A stretch of DNA of 64,000 nucleotides from assembly GCA_024180945.1 (NCBI GenBank), contig JAKSGN010000007.1, positions 3,658,001-3,722,000 on the forward strand, read 5' to 3'. This document shows positions 10,155-19,887 of this stretch, piece by piece. The stretch's first letter is position 1. Each line of letters starts with the position of its first letter. Source of the DNA: Macrophomina tecta. Taxonomy: Eukaryota > Ascomycota > Dothideomycetes > Botryosphaeriales > Botryosphaeriaceae. The translations under genes and the position numbers were made by a program. The notes beneath the pieces are model-generated. The model searched no databases, had not been told where the DNA came from, and saw nothing but the letters and a program-made list of their open reading frames with translations.

Positions 10155-11649
10155 CTAAAGCTTGGCTGACCATTCATGCACATTGGCTAGCCCATTCTGC
10201 TGGGACTTGTCTCCTTCATCAAGGTACCCGCAAATGGTGCCCTTCGGATCCCATTCCCTCCGTAGCTCCATGAGCTTGACACCTTGCTTCTCGCCCCAGA
10301 ACCTGGTCCGGCGTACTTGGAAGTCGGAGTCACCAAGGTATGCTCCCTCTGAGTGCCTCTCAACGCCGGCCATGACCTTCTTCACCCAGCTGCTGGCCAG
10401 ATTGTCGTCCTTGGCATCTTCGTAAATGGAATATGTTGCGAAATAGTGGTCGGTCTGCATGCTAAGCGCCATGTCCTTCAGGGGCCGCCGAGTGCCTGGC
10501 GACATCGAGTACCACAGTGAGAACGTTTTCTTCGTCGGAAGCGTTGTGAATGCTTCCTCCAGCACCGAGGCCACGTCGGCGTCGTTGGAGATGTATGCGT
10601 TGTCGACTCGGTAGCGGTGACCCTCGGGGTTGGCTGCGCCCTGGTCTTTGTATTGGTCTTGCAGACTGGTCTCACGGTTGAACCATTCGTGCACCGTGCC
10701 CGCCGGATGGCTATCCTGAGCTGGCTGTAATGCTCTCCGCGCCTCTTCCGGATCATTCTTGAAAGCGACGAAGAGCACAGTGTGGACAATCCCCTCGGAG
10801 CCGGGCGGGTAGCTCGCAACGAGCACAACCTCCGTGTCGGGGTCAAAGCTATCAGTGATCTGTCATAGGTAAGCACCACTGTCGTTTGCTCCATATTACA
10901 CGGGCCCATCGGCTTACGCTCAAGATCCATTTCATCGCTTTCTGGAAGTCCGCATTTGCATAGCAGTACCCGGATGATCTCATGTGCTTGTATGCTGGCC
11001 TTGTTTGAAGGTGGAATCTGGTAACGACGGCCGGGAATCCGGGGCCTGCACCACGAGCAGCCCACAGTAGTTCGTTGTTCACGTGCTCGGTGCAGTGAAG
11101 TTGCTGGCCATCAGCAGTAACGACGTCAACCGCAACAATCTGCTCGCAGGCCCAACCCCAGTTCTAATCTCGATGTCAGCAACTCCGCAATCATAGCCAA
11201 GATTAGGCACGTACCTTACAGTTCCAACCCATCCCTCCCTGAAGAAGGAACCCACCGAGGCCGACGTCAGGACAGTGACCACCGGCGAAGAGCCGTCCTT
11301 TCGTGGTCAGGAATCCATTAAGCATCCGTCCAGTCGTACTGGGAGAAACCTGGACGATGCCTGTCTTTTCGTCGAGGTCGATTTGCTTGTACTGTCCAAG
11401 ATCGAGCAGAATAGCGCCATCCCTGACACTCCACGCAGCCCACGAGTGGCCGCCCGAGCGCACAGAAAGTCTGCAGTTCTTCTCTCTGGCAAGACGGACT
11501 GCCTCCACAATGTGGGACTCCTCCTTGGCTTCAATCACTGCGATCGGATACCTGTCCGGCCTGCGATGGTTGAATACACGGCCAATGCGAGCTTTCTCAT
11601 ATGTCTGGACATCACTCCCGGCTTTCCACGTGATTGGAAGAGCGGCCAT
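10155..11649 (-). CDS. FAD-linked oxidoreductase, berberine-bridge/PCMH type
   Basis: Exons 11649-11215, 11163-10918 and 10859-10155; introns 11214-11164 (GTACGT...TTAG) and 10917-10860 (GTAAGC...ACAG). The spliced product is 461 aa. The PCMH FAD-binding domain shows RSGGHSWAAW, whose His is the usual 8-alpha flavin attachment site, and GGHCPDVGLGG, where the Cys matches the 6-S-cysteinyl site of bicovalent family members. The C-terminal substrate domain ends with the WDPKGTICGY segment, like the family's YDPxNxF motif. Such enzymes oxidise alcohols, amines or ring systems using O2; the substrate is unknown. No signal peptide is visible, so it is probably intracellular, unlike many secreted BBE-like oxidases. 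It may act with the neighbouring SDR and transporter. Confidence 0.9.
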
Positions 11650-12393
11650 TTTCCGTCGCTTGGTCTGTATGTGGTCAAATCAGACGAGGTGATGCAATAC
11701 GAGGGGCTTGCGGCAAATGCAGCTGTAAAAGACAGTCTAGCCAACTCAAATATTACCTTGGATCTTGGACGAATTGTATGCGATAGACGTCTTGGAGGTC
11801 CCGATTACCGCAAGCGATGATGCTAACGCTGCAGGGTCGAAAGTGGTCTTGTTTCGGGACCACTTCCTGACCGTGCAATCAACCTGCACCAATGCCCTCG
11901 GGCCCCCACGATCGGAAATTCCCTACCAGACAGCCCACACACCAAGCTCCGAAGGAGAGGGCTGAAGAGGCGTACGCGCACGGGCTTGCGCGCTGAGGAG
12001 GGCCAAGCCTGTCTGAGTCTGGGGCCCCGCACTTGTGGCTTGAATCGTTTTAATGCGGCTAAGCTGAAGGCAGGGACCTAGACTGGAGCCGGGAGCGCGT
12101 GCTCAAGGAGCTCTCCGCACCGATGACAATCTTAGAGTTCGGTCCGACGCACATTCGGACCTAACCGCGCATCCCATGGGGTTTAACAAAATGGCGGATG
12201 TGCCGTGCAAGGATCGTTGGCCAATGATACAATTACCGTTTCGTGTCTCCGCTGCAGGTATGTAAATAGCCCTGCTCGAGCACTCTTTTGTGTCTCCCAT
12301 CGCCCCGCCAAGGCACACTGCGGACCTCAACACCATTCCTTCGACTCATCTCGCGTGTGAGGGTTCCATCTTCGCAGGAGACCCTTAACAGCC
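11650..12393. promoter_or_regulatory. Divergent intergenic region, FAD oxidase / MFS transporter
   Basis: 744 bp between two divergently transcribed start codons, so it must contain both promoters. The frames inside are short and lack family features. I could not recognise a repeated CGG-type binding site shared with the other cluster promoters by eye. Confidence 0.5.
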
Positions 12394-14365
12394 ATGGCCA
12401 TCAAGACGGTTGAAACGAAAGATGGACTGCAGAAGCAGCAGACACTTGGCAGCCTGCGGCTTCGCCATCATGAGACGAACGAGATCATCCTCATCCCCAC
12501 GCCTTCTGACGAGTAAGCCCATCGCCATTAGGATTATAGTTGAGAACAAATCACTGATACGCGAGTTTACAGTCCCAACGATCCTCTCAACTGGCAAGTT
12601 ACACAACACCAAAACAACACCCTTGAAAAGGGGCTGACCAGTCCACAGGTCGCGTGCGTACAGATACTATCTGGCAATCCTCCTCTCGCTGGCAATATTC
12701 TTCAGCAACTTCCTGGCCGCAGGACCGTCTGTCTCCATGGTCGAGATCACAACAGACTTTTTCGGTCCGCCAGGCCCGAAATTTGAGAGCTACATCGCCA
12801 AGGCATCGTACTTCTTCACGACCACGTCGCTGCTGCAGGGAATGAGCAACTTGATCTGGATGCCGCTGATCGTCAAGTTCGGACGCCGCCCTATCTACGT
12901 GACCTCGTTCGTGCTTTACACCGCCTGCGCTGCCTGGGCTGGCGGCGCCACGTCGTATGATAGCCATCTCACAGCACGCATCCTGATGGGTGCTGGAGCG
13001 GGCGCATCGGAGACGCTCGCACCCCTGACCATCTCCGACATCTTCTTCCTGCACGAGCGCGGCACCATCATGGCGTCAGTAAACCCCTCCCCGACACTTT
13101 CAGATCCCGAGCCGTCACTGACCGCTTTCCCCCCTCCAGCATCTACACCTGCTTTCTGGGCGCAGGCGTCGGCGGCGGGATCCTCGTGTGCGGTCTGATC
13201 AGCATCAGCCTCGACTGGCGCTACTGCTACTGGGTGGCCGTCGCGCTCATCGGCGCCGCGACGCTGCTCATCATCCTCACCTTCCCGGAGACCGAGTACG
13301 AGCGCGGGCCCGTCACCGCCTCCGAGTCGGACTCAGCCAAGGAGGTCGAGCTGGGCAAGGGCGAGGCCGAGGGGGCCGGCTTCTCCGTGGCGTCGCGCAT
13401 CGAGACGGCGACGAGCGCGACGACACGCCCGCCGCCGGCGAAGCGCTCGTTCGTGCGCGACCTGCGCATCTTCTCCGGCGTGCACACCAAGGAGTCGCTG
13501 TGGAAGATGTTCTGGCGGCCCTGCGTGATGCTGTTCCTGCCGCCCGTCTTCTGGGCTACGCTCGTCATGGCCGTGACGATTGGCTTCCTTGTCGCCATTT
13601 CGTCCAACTTTGCGACCGCCTTCGCGACCGCCTATCACTTCGAGCCGTACCAGGCGGGCTTGTGCTTCATCTCGTCCATTATCGGGTCGCTCATCGGCAT
13701 CTTCTTCGGCGGGCACTTCTCGGATTGGGTGGCCGACTACCTGACCAAGCGGAACGGCGGCGTGCGCGAGCCGGAGATGCGTCTGCCGGCTGTCATGATC
13801 AGCGTCGTCACGGCGCCGCTGGCGCTGGTGCTGTATGGAGAGGGGATTGGCCTGGAGCTGCATTGGATGTGTGCGACAATTGGATTGGGACTGCGTAAGT
13901 TTCTCCCGGGAGATGCTTTGAGAACAGGGACGTGTTTGCTGATGTTCGATTTTTACCTCACAGTAAACTTCTCCATCGTCCAGGCTACCAATGTGAGTCT
14001 TGTGTACACTATCGATGCCTACCGCCCCGTTGCTGGTGAAGTCACCGTCACCCAGTTCGCCTTCAAGTGTACGTATCCACCCCCCCCCCTTCTGTGTTGT
14101 GTTTCTCCTTCTCAGCCAAAGCAGAAGCTGACTTTTCCTCTTCCCAGCTGCCTTCGGGTTCCTGCTGTCGTTCTACACCAATCCCTGGATCTCACAGTCC
14201 GGCTATGAGCGTGCTTTTGGTGCCATGGCTGGCATCGCGGGCGCTGTTATGCTCGGCTGGATCCCCTTCTACATCTGGGGAAAGCGCATCCGACACGCGA
14301 CCTGGCAGTGGGGATTCGTTCGGAGGATGGCTCACTGGCACGAAGATCGCGAGGTCGGTGAGTAG
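12394..14365 (+). CDS. Major facilitator superfamily transporter (DHA1/HOL1-like)
   Basis: Six exons: 12394-12512, 12573-12593, 12649-13074, 13140-13894, 13964-14068 and 14148-14365, closing in phase to 547 aa. Fungal DHA1 features include DPNDPLNWSRAYRY before helix 1, the loop 2-3 motif KFGRRPIY, and the segment with RILMGAGAGASE and LHERGTIMA before helix 5. A charged central loop (GPVTASESDSAKE..., RSFVRDLRIFSGVHTKESLW) separates the two six-helix halves. It probably moves a small organic compound by proton antiport across the plasma membrane; the substrate is unknown. Intron 2 is GC-AG (see findings). Intron 4 begins GTAAGT, intron 5 GTACGT. Position between the FAD oxidase and the monooxygenase fusion suggests export or uptake for this cluster. 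Confidence 0.9.
12594..12648 (+). other. GC-AG intron in the MFS gene
   Basis: The donor reads CTG|GCAAGT and the acceptor CCACAG|G. Splicing here joins TG to G (Trp) and continues SRAYRYYLAILL, the proper start of helix 1. The nearby GT donor (GTTACA) shifts the frame and destroys the protein. Confidence 0.8.
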
Positions 14366-15128
14366 GGGTGTTTTGTGGAGGAGCCTGCTTCGTCAGCTAC
14401 AAGAGACGAAAAGAGAACAAAAATAAAAAATTAAGGCAAATGATAGGAGAGATTACAGAGGGGGTTTATGGCGAATAATTTGACGAAACGGATGGCATTT
14501 TCCCATGGTACGAACGATAGTTTCTACGAATGTAGTGCTAATATCTCCTGGCATTCTTCTTTACCCACACACATCTACAGCTGTGGTGGCGGACAGGGTA
14601 GTGGAGAGCTGCATGGTTACAGGCGACCGTTGTGCCGACAGTTAGCCAGTCATCTTCGCGCAGCAGAAAAACACATTAAACTTTCGCTTCCATTCCCCAC
14701 AAAAACTCTCTCCCCAGAGTACATGCAATTACGTGCATGGCTGCTGCCCTCACGTTGGTTCCAGCGAAGTACTTCCAACATTCACGGCGCTCCCATTTCG
14801 CAAAGTCGGGGCATTAAAAGGACTCTGAAAGCCCACGACGGCCACCAGATCCGGGAAAGCCGGGGTGGCGTTGTCAGCTCCTCGTCGCCTTCTCCCGTCG
14901 CCAACTCCCGACCACCCCGGGGCGCGACAGGTCCCTTGTCGCCTCCTGCGCCACACCTTGAGTCTGCTTCCTCCGTGCGGGGAGCATTCCCCCACACTTT
15001 TCTGCCTGGAACCAGCACAAGCGCTCGTTCCTGGCAAAAGGAGGGGTCCGTGCCGCACCTTCGCTCCACCCGCCACCCCTCGGGACCTCCACATCCACGC
15101 TTTTTGCCCATGTGGTCCCGAGACGGTT

Positions 15129-15162
<34 letters not shown>

Positions 15163-15837
15163 CTGTGCCAATGCACCACGCATCCTCCCCCCGCCACGGA
15201 GCTCTGCGTCTGCGCCAACCCGAGGAGTCGCGTCTGCGCGTGACACCGGGGAATGGGCGCTGCATTGATTGTGCGTCCCTCTGCCGGGATGGTCTCGGCA
15301 GTTTGGCCTCGGCGACCACCACGATATTGTGTCGGAAGGAGACAGAGGGCAGGAATCGGACGAGGAGAGAAAGGCCGCGAAGTCAGCGGGCGCGCGGAAT
15401 GGCTACTGCGCGCTTCCATTATCTCGTATGTACACGGGCTCAGCCTGCTATCTGATGTGGGCGGGCAGGTAGATACTTCGGCGGGCTGCGAAAGGGAGGG
15501 GGCCCTAATGGACGGAATAGCGGCCGCAAATGTGGCGGTTTCGCGATGTGGAGGAGCTGTCGTCTGGTGCCCTACTACTGCTGCTGCTGCTACTGCTGCA
15601 AGTGAGCTCTGTACAATAGTACAGTAATTGCCAGACTTGCAGGTCTGTTTCAAATAACTTCTTACAAGTTCGTCGTTGTCCATTTTCGTTCGCCCTAATC
15701 CCCTAACATCTCTTGATCGTCACACCCCAGGCTAATATCAAGCCTTTCTGTCTGCTTGTTGTGTCTTTTCTCACTCTTGTCCTCGTCGGTTTGCTCGCTG
15801 CCCTCCCCCGGCTGTCCACATACATACACATTCCAAG
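14366..15837. other. Intergenic, 1.5 kb, with CA and CTG microsatellites
   Basis: Upstream region of the monooxygenase fusion gene. It contains a (CA)15 tract and a CTG-rich stretch near 15573-15600. Long frames across it are low-complexity and lie on both strands at once, so I reject them as genes. The last 150 bp, C/T-rich before the ATG at 15838, resembles a fungal core promoter and 5' leader. Confidence 0.5.
15132..15161. repeat. (CA)n microsatellite
   Basis: About 15 perfect CA units. Confidence 0.95.
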
Positions 15838-18445
15838 ATGGCCATAACGAATGGCCATGTCCTGAACGGCAACGGCGTGAACGGCCATGCCAACGGCCAC
15901 TCCAACGGCAACGGTGTTGCTGCGCATTCCGACGCCAGGCCTCTACATGTCATCATCATCGGCGCCGGCATTGGTGGTTTGACCGCCGCGGTATACCTGC
16001 GCCAACAAGGCCACAAGGTCACCGTGAGTTTCACTCCTCCAGCTCTTCCCACACGAAGAAGCGAAAAAAAAAAAAAAAGAAAAAGAAAAACTGAAGAACG
16101 TCCCACCAGGTCCTCGAGCAATCCCGCTTTGCCTGCGAACTCGGCGCAGCCGTGCACCTGGCGCCCAACAGCAATGGCGTCCTCAAGCGCGTCGGCATCG
16201 ACGCCGAAAAGTTCGGTGCCGTCCAGGCGAACTTCTTGACCGAGTACGAGATGGATGGCAAGGTCATCCACTCGCTGCCGATTGGCGAGATGACCAAGGT
16301 TCAGCAGCACGTATGTATTTGCCCTCGCTGCCTTGTATCCGTCCCCGCAGATATCTTCATCCCCAAAGGTGCAGAAATGTTTTTGGGGGAACAAGCTGAC
16401 AAGATTCTATAGAAATGGCTCCTGGTCTACCGCGTAAACCTGCACGAGGCCGTTAAGAAGGGCGCAACAGAACCGGACGCGCTGGGGTCCCCTCCGGCCG
16501 AGCTGCGCACCTCGAGCCGCGTCCTGGACGTCGACCCAGCCACTGCAACGGTAACGCTCGAGAACGGTCAGACGGTGCAGGGCGACGTAGTCATCGGCGC
16601 CGATGGCGTTCACGTAAGTCCCCGTTGCATTGGAGCAGGTGAAAAGCAATGCGCTGACTTGAACGACGCTGGATATGTAGTCCAAGGCCCGCGCCAGGGT
16701 CCCCGGAGGTGATGTGAAGGCGTACCCGTCCAGCAAGAGCGCGTTCCGCTTCCTCGTGCCGCGCGAGGCCGCCCTGGCGGATCCGCGCTCGGCCAAGTTC
16801 GCGGCGAGGGACGGCGAGATGCACATCATCTACGGCCCGGACCGGCGAGTCGTCGTGTATCCCTGCGTCAACAACACAATGCTGAATTTCAACTGCATTC
16901 ATCCTAAGGAGGAGAGCGATGCGTCTGCTGACGGTGTGTTCTTCCGTGCCCCGCGAAATGTGTGCACGATTGCTGATAATTGTGCGTGCCAGACTGGAAC
17001 AAGACCGGCAAAAAGAGCAGGCTGCTGGAGGTCTACAGCAAGTTTGACCCCGATCTCGTTGCTCTTCTCGACAAGGCCGACGAGGACACGCTGAAGGTTT
17101 GGGAGTTGTTGGATCTGGAGCCGCTCCCGACCTGGGTTAATGATAAGCTCGCGCTGCTGGGCGACGCTGCACACCCGTACCTGCCACGTAAGCAATACTT
17201 GCCTTCACCCTGATATTGGCTTCCAGCTAACAACCACCCAGACCAGGGCCAAGGTGCCGGCCAAGCCATGGAGGACGCCGCTGCCCTGGGTGTGGTCCTC
17301 CCCCGGGGCACCAAGCCAGAGGACGTGCCGCAGAGACTGAAGCTGTACTTCGACTTCCGCTACGAGCGCTGCACCAAGATCCAGCGCTTCTCGCAGCAAG
17401 CCGGACGCGACATCCAGGATGAGCCGCTCGACAGTAAGTTCCCGCCCTATGCACCGACAGCCTGCCGAAACCCTCATCCTAACGCCTCCCGCCAGTGATC
17501 GGCAACTCCAACTACAACTTTAGCCACGACGAATGGGACAGCGCCTCGGACAAGTTCCGGCGCTGGCAATGGGCACAGAACCCCAACCTGTACTGGCGCC
17601 AACCCATCGTCTTTGGGCCCATGCCGGGCCCGCGCCAGGACTTCTGGGGCAACCCGCGCAAGGCGACGCACAGCACCGCGACAACCGCGTCCATCAAGTT
17701 CAAGACGTCGGCGACGGTGCTGCAGACGCTCTTCCCCAACCAGCAGTTCAAGTTCACGACGCCGGGCACGGTCGCATACGCCAGCTTCTCGCAGACGACG
17801 CTCAACAAGATGGACTGGCTGGGCGGCGGCGGCTACCGCCACTTCGGGCTGTACATCCACAACGTGCAGTACACGAAGAAGAACGGCGAGACCATTGCGG
17901 GGACCTACATGCCGATTTTGTTCGAGAGCCTGGCGGATCCGATTGTCAGTGGGCGCGAGGAGCTCGGCATGCCGAAGCTGTTTTGCACGATTGACATCCA
18001 TCGCAGGCACCGGAGCTACAGGTACCAGACCGGCTGGCAGGGCGCCACGTTCGGCGAGGTCGCGCTCGAGGGGCTCGAGGAGGTCGATCCTGCGGCCGAG
18101 AAGGGCACGATTGGCGGCGAGGCCGACGACGGCATCCTGGTGTACAGATACATCCCGGAAGTGCATCGTCGCGGCAAGGCGGCGTCGGAGCACACCGTGT
18201 TCGTGCCGCACGCGGAGGAATCGAAGGTCGTGCCGACCACGGTCAGGAGGATGTGGAAGGCGAAGACGGGAAGCATCAAGTTTGACGCGCTGGATTGGGA
18301 TGCCCTGCCGACACTCCACCATGTTATCTCCAGGCTGGCCGAGGTGCCTGTGTACGAGGTCATTGGCGCGAAGGTCGTCGAGTCTGAAGGGGTGCCTGAC
18401 GTTTCCAGCGCGCGGCCGGTAGATGAGGGGGTTGCAAAGTTGTGA
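15838..18445 (+). CDS. FAD monooxygenase fused to an acetoacetate-decarboxylase-like domain
   Basis: Seven exons: 15838-16023, 16110-16310, 16413-16613, 16681-16933, 16993-17187, 17242-17433 and 17496-18445, in phase to 725 aa. After an Asn/Gly-rich lead (NGHVLNGNGVNGHANG), the class A flavoprotein hydroxylase domain shows GAGIGG (42-47), VLEQ (63-66), the DG motif GADGVHS (about 192-198) and GDAAHPYLPHQGQG (337 on). The last exon starts near the end of this domain and encodes, from about residue 445, a second domain with PGTVAYASFSQTTL, GYRHFGLYIHNV, then GREELGMPK, which resembles the acetoacetate decarboxylase superfamily; Lys570 lies where the Schiff-base lysine is expected. The enzyme could hydroxylate an aromatic acid and then decarboxylate or otherwise process the product. 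The substrate is unknown. All splice junctions are canonical GT-AG. Intron 1 carries an A/G-rich tract. Confidence 0.92.
16066..16091 (+). repeat. A-rich tract inside intron 1 of the fusion gene
   Basis: Fourteen A followed by AAAAG-type units between the donor at 16024 and the acceptor at 16109. Confidence 0.85.
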
Positions 18446-18879
18446 ATTGTAGCATCGAACGAGTTTAGTCTGGATGTAATCGAGCGCCGATATCCTTTGA
18501 CAATGGGCCTGTCCCCGTGCGTAGACATGCGTCTGTTGCACGCTTCAAGAGGTGATGTTGCACAAACAGCAGTGGCGTATGACCGCAGTCCCGTCACAGC
18601 GAGCGGCCCAGATGCGATGTGGCAGGCGGCGGCCGTGGGAGAGATTGGGAGGGGCAGGTGGTGAGCGGCTCCAGAGGGTGGGAGGGACTGGCGTCCTCCA
18701 CATCGGCACGTGCCGGGTGTGCTTGCACCTGCACATCCGAACAGGCAGTTCGCGTCAAATAAAAGGACGGAGCATATCCCAGCAGTGGTGGGCAGCAGCA
18801 CATCTCCAAACCATAGAAACGCAGTCAACAAGTCGCCGCCTCCCGATCCCAGCTCGTACTTCGACGCACGTCGCCCAGC
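18446..18879 (+). promoter_or_regulatory. Spacer and probable cupin promoter
   Basis: 434 bp between the fusion gene and the cupin on the same strand. A TATA-like CAAATAAAAG lies at about 18756-18765, some 115 bp before the cupin ATG. GC-rich palindromic pieces (GGCGGCGGCCG) near 18626 could bind zinc-cluster factors, but no repeated site was confirmed. Confidence 0.45.
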
Positions 18880-19425
18880 ATGTCGGCCGGCAAGAACATC
18901 CGTCCCACCAAGCGATTCATCACCGGACACGCTCCGGACGGGAAGGAAATCTTCCACGACGAGGTCGGCGAGGACGCGCCCATGTACGCGCTGCCCAAGG
19001 ATGCCGACTTCGCGCTGTGCTACGCGACCAAGGGCTACCCGATCGACGTCAACGACAACAAGGACATCGGCGTGTACCAGAGCTTCCTGACCAACCTGCC
19101 CGGCATCACAGTCTCCAACGGGTCGGTGCTGCGCATGGTGGACATGCGGCCCGGGGCCACGTCGCCCATGCACCGGACCGTCAGCCTGGACTACGGCGTG
19201 GTGCTCGAGGGCGAGGTCGAGCTCATCCTGGACTCGGGCGAGAAGAGGATCATGAAAAGGGGCGACATCAGCATCCAGCGCGGCACCAACCACGCGTGGC
19301 GCAACCTCAGCGACACCGAGTGGGCGCGCATGCTCTACATCCTGCTGCCGGTGCAGCCCATCAAGATCGGCGACAAGACGCTGGGCGAGGACCTGGACAT
19401 TCCGGGCGTCCGGGCGTCGGATTAG
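18880..19425 (+). CDS. Small cupin-domain protein
   Basis: A single exon of 181 aa with one double-stranded beta-helix domain in the C-terminal half. Cupin motif 1 reads GATSPMHRTVSLDYGVVLEGE and motif 2 GDISIQRGTNHAWRN, the pattern of a common fungal/bacterial cupin family. The usual His-x-His of motif 1 is His-Arg-Thr, so only one histidine remains there plus one in motif 2; metal binding may be weak or use other residues. Possible roles are dioxygenase, isomerase or decarboxylase on a pathway intermediate; none can be assigned. The gene follows the monooxygenase-decarboxylase fusion on the same strand and precedes the regulator, which supports a shared pathway. A GA repeat starts two bases after the stop. 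Confidence 0.88.
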   Translation: MSAGKNIRPTKRFITGHAPDGKEIFHDEVGEDAPMYALPKDADFALCYATKGYPIDVNDNKDIGVYQSFLTNLPGITVSNGSVLRMVDMRPGATSPMHRTVSLDYGVVLEGEVELILDSGEKRIMKRGDISIQRGTNHAWRNLSDTEWARMLYILLPVQPIKIGDKTLGEDLDIPGVRASD

Positions 19426-19887
19426 GGGAGAGAGAGAGAGAGAGAGAGGGCTGTGATAGACAATGAAATTTCGATGCACGAGCAACTTTGCTGTGTGATG
19501 CAAGGTGATGCAGCACTGTAGCGGCCGCCGGCGTACGGCGACAGGCCCCACCCCCGCCCAGCAGCAGCGCGCAACAGGCCGGGCGGAAGACCCCCCGCCG
19601 TTGTGGCTCCCCAGCGCCGTCGCCGCACAGCCCTGGGGCTTGGAGGCTCGATTTCTCAGCAGTGGCCAGGGCTGGCCGCGCATCAGTACCGGCAGCACAG
19701 CCGTCCGGGCGTTCGCGGCGGCTGGGCCTACGACGCGTGCTTGGCTAGCTAGCGCCTCATTGCGGGGGAGTTGCAGCTGCAGGGCTCCCTCCTCTGCTTT
19801 AAGCTTGTGTAGGCCCCGGGCTCTTCTTCACGCACACGATTCGCCCACCCGTGCGGCTTCTCCTTCCTCGCTCTCCAGCCCGCCCAA
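19426..19887 (+). promoter_or_regulatory. Spacer, cupin 3' end and regulator promoter
   Basis: 462 bp of GC-rich sequence with CT-rich patches just before the regulator ATG (19888). No clear TATA box. Apart from the GA repeat nothing stands out. Confidence 0.4.
19427..19449 (+). repeat. (GA)n microsatellite in the cupin 3' UTR
   Basis: About ten GA units directly downstream of the cupin stop codon. Confidence 0.9.

Noticed and set aside
13188..13898. 236-codon plus-strand frame inside the MFS gene
   Set aside because: Overlaps exon 4 in another frame; Arg/Ala-rich and motif-free.
14468..15683. Frames of 190-270 codons between the MFS and fusion genes
   Set aside because: They depend on the CA repeat (Thr-His or Cys-Val runs) and occur on both strands together.
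17474..18541. 355-codon minus-strand frame
   Set aside because: Antisense of exon 7 of the fusion gene; Arg/His/Leu-rich translation without motifs.
18016..19698. 560-codon open frame on the minus strand
   Set aside because: It covers the 3' half of the monooxygenase-ADC fusion and the cupin in antisense; both sense genes have clear motifs and splice logic, so this is a GC-rich shadow.
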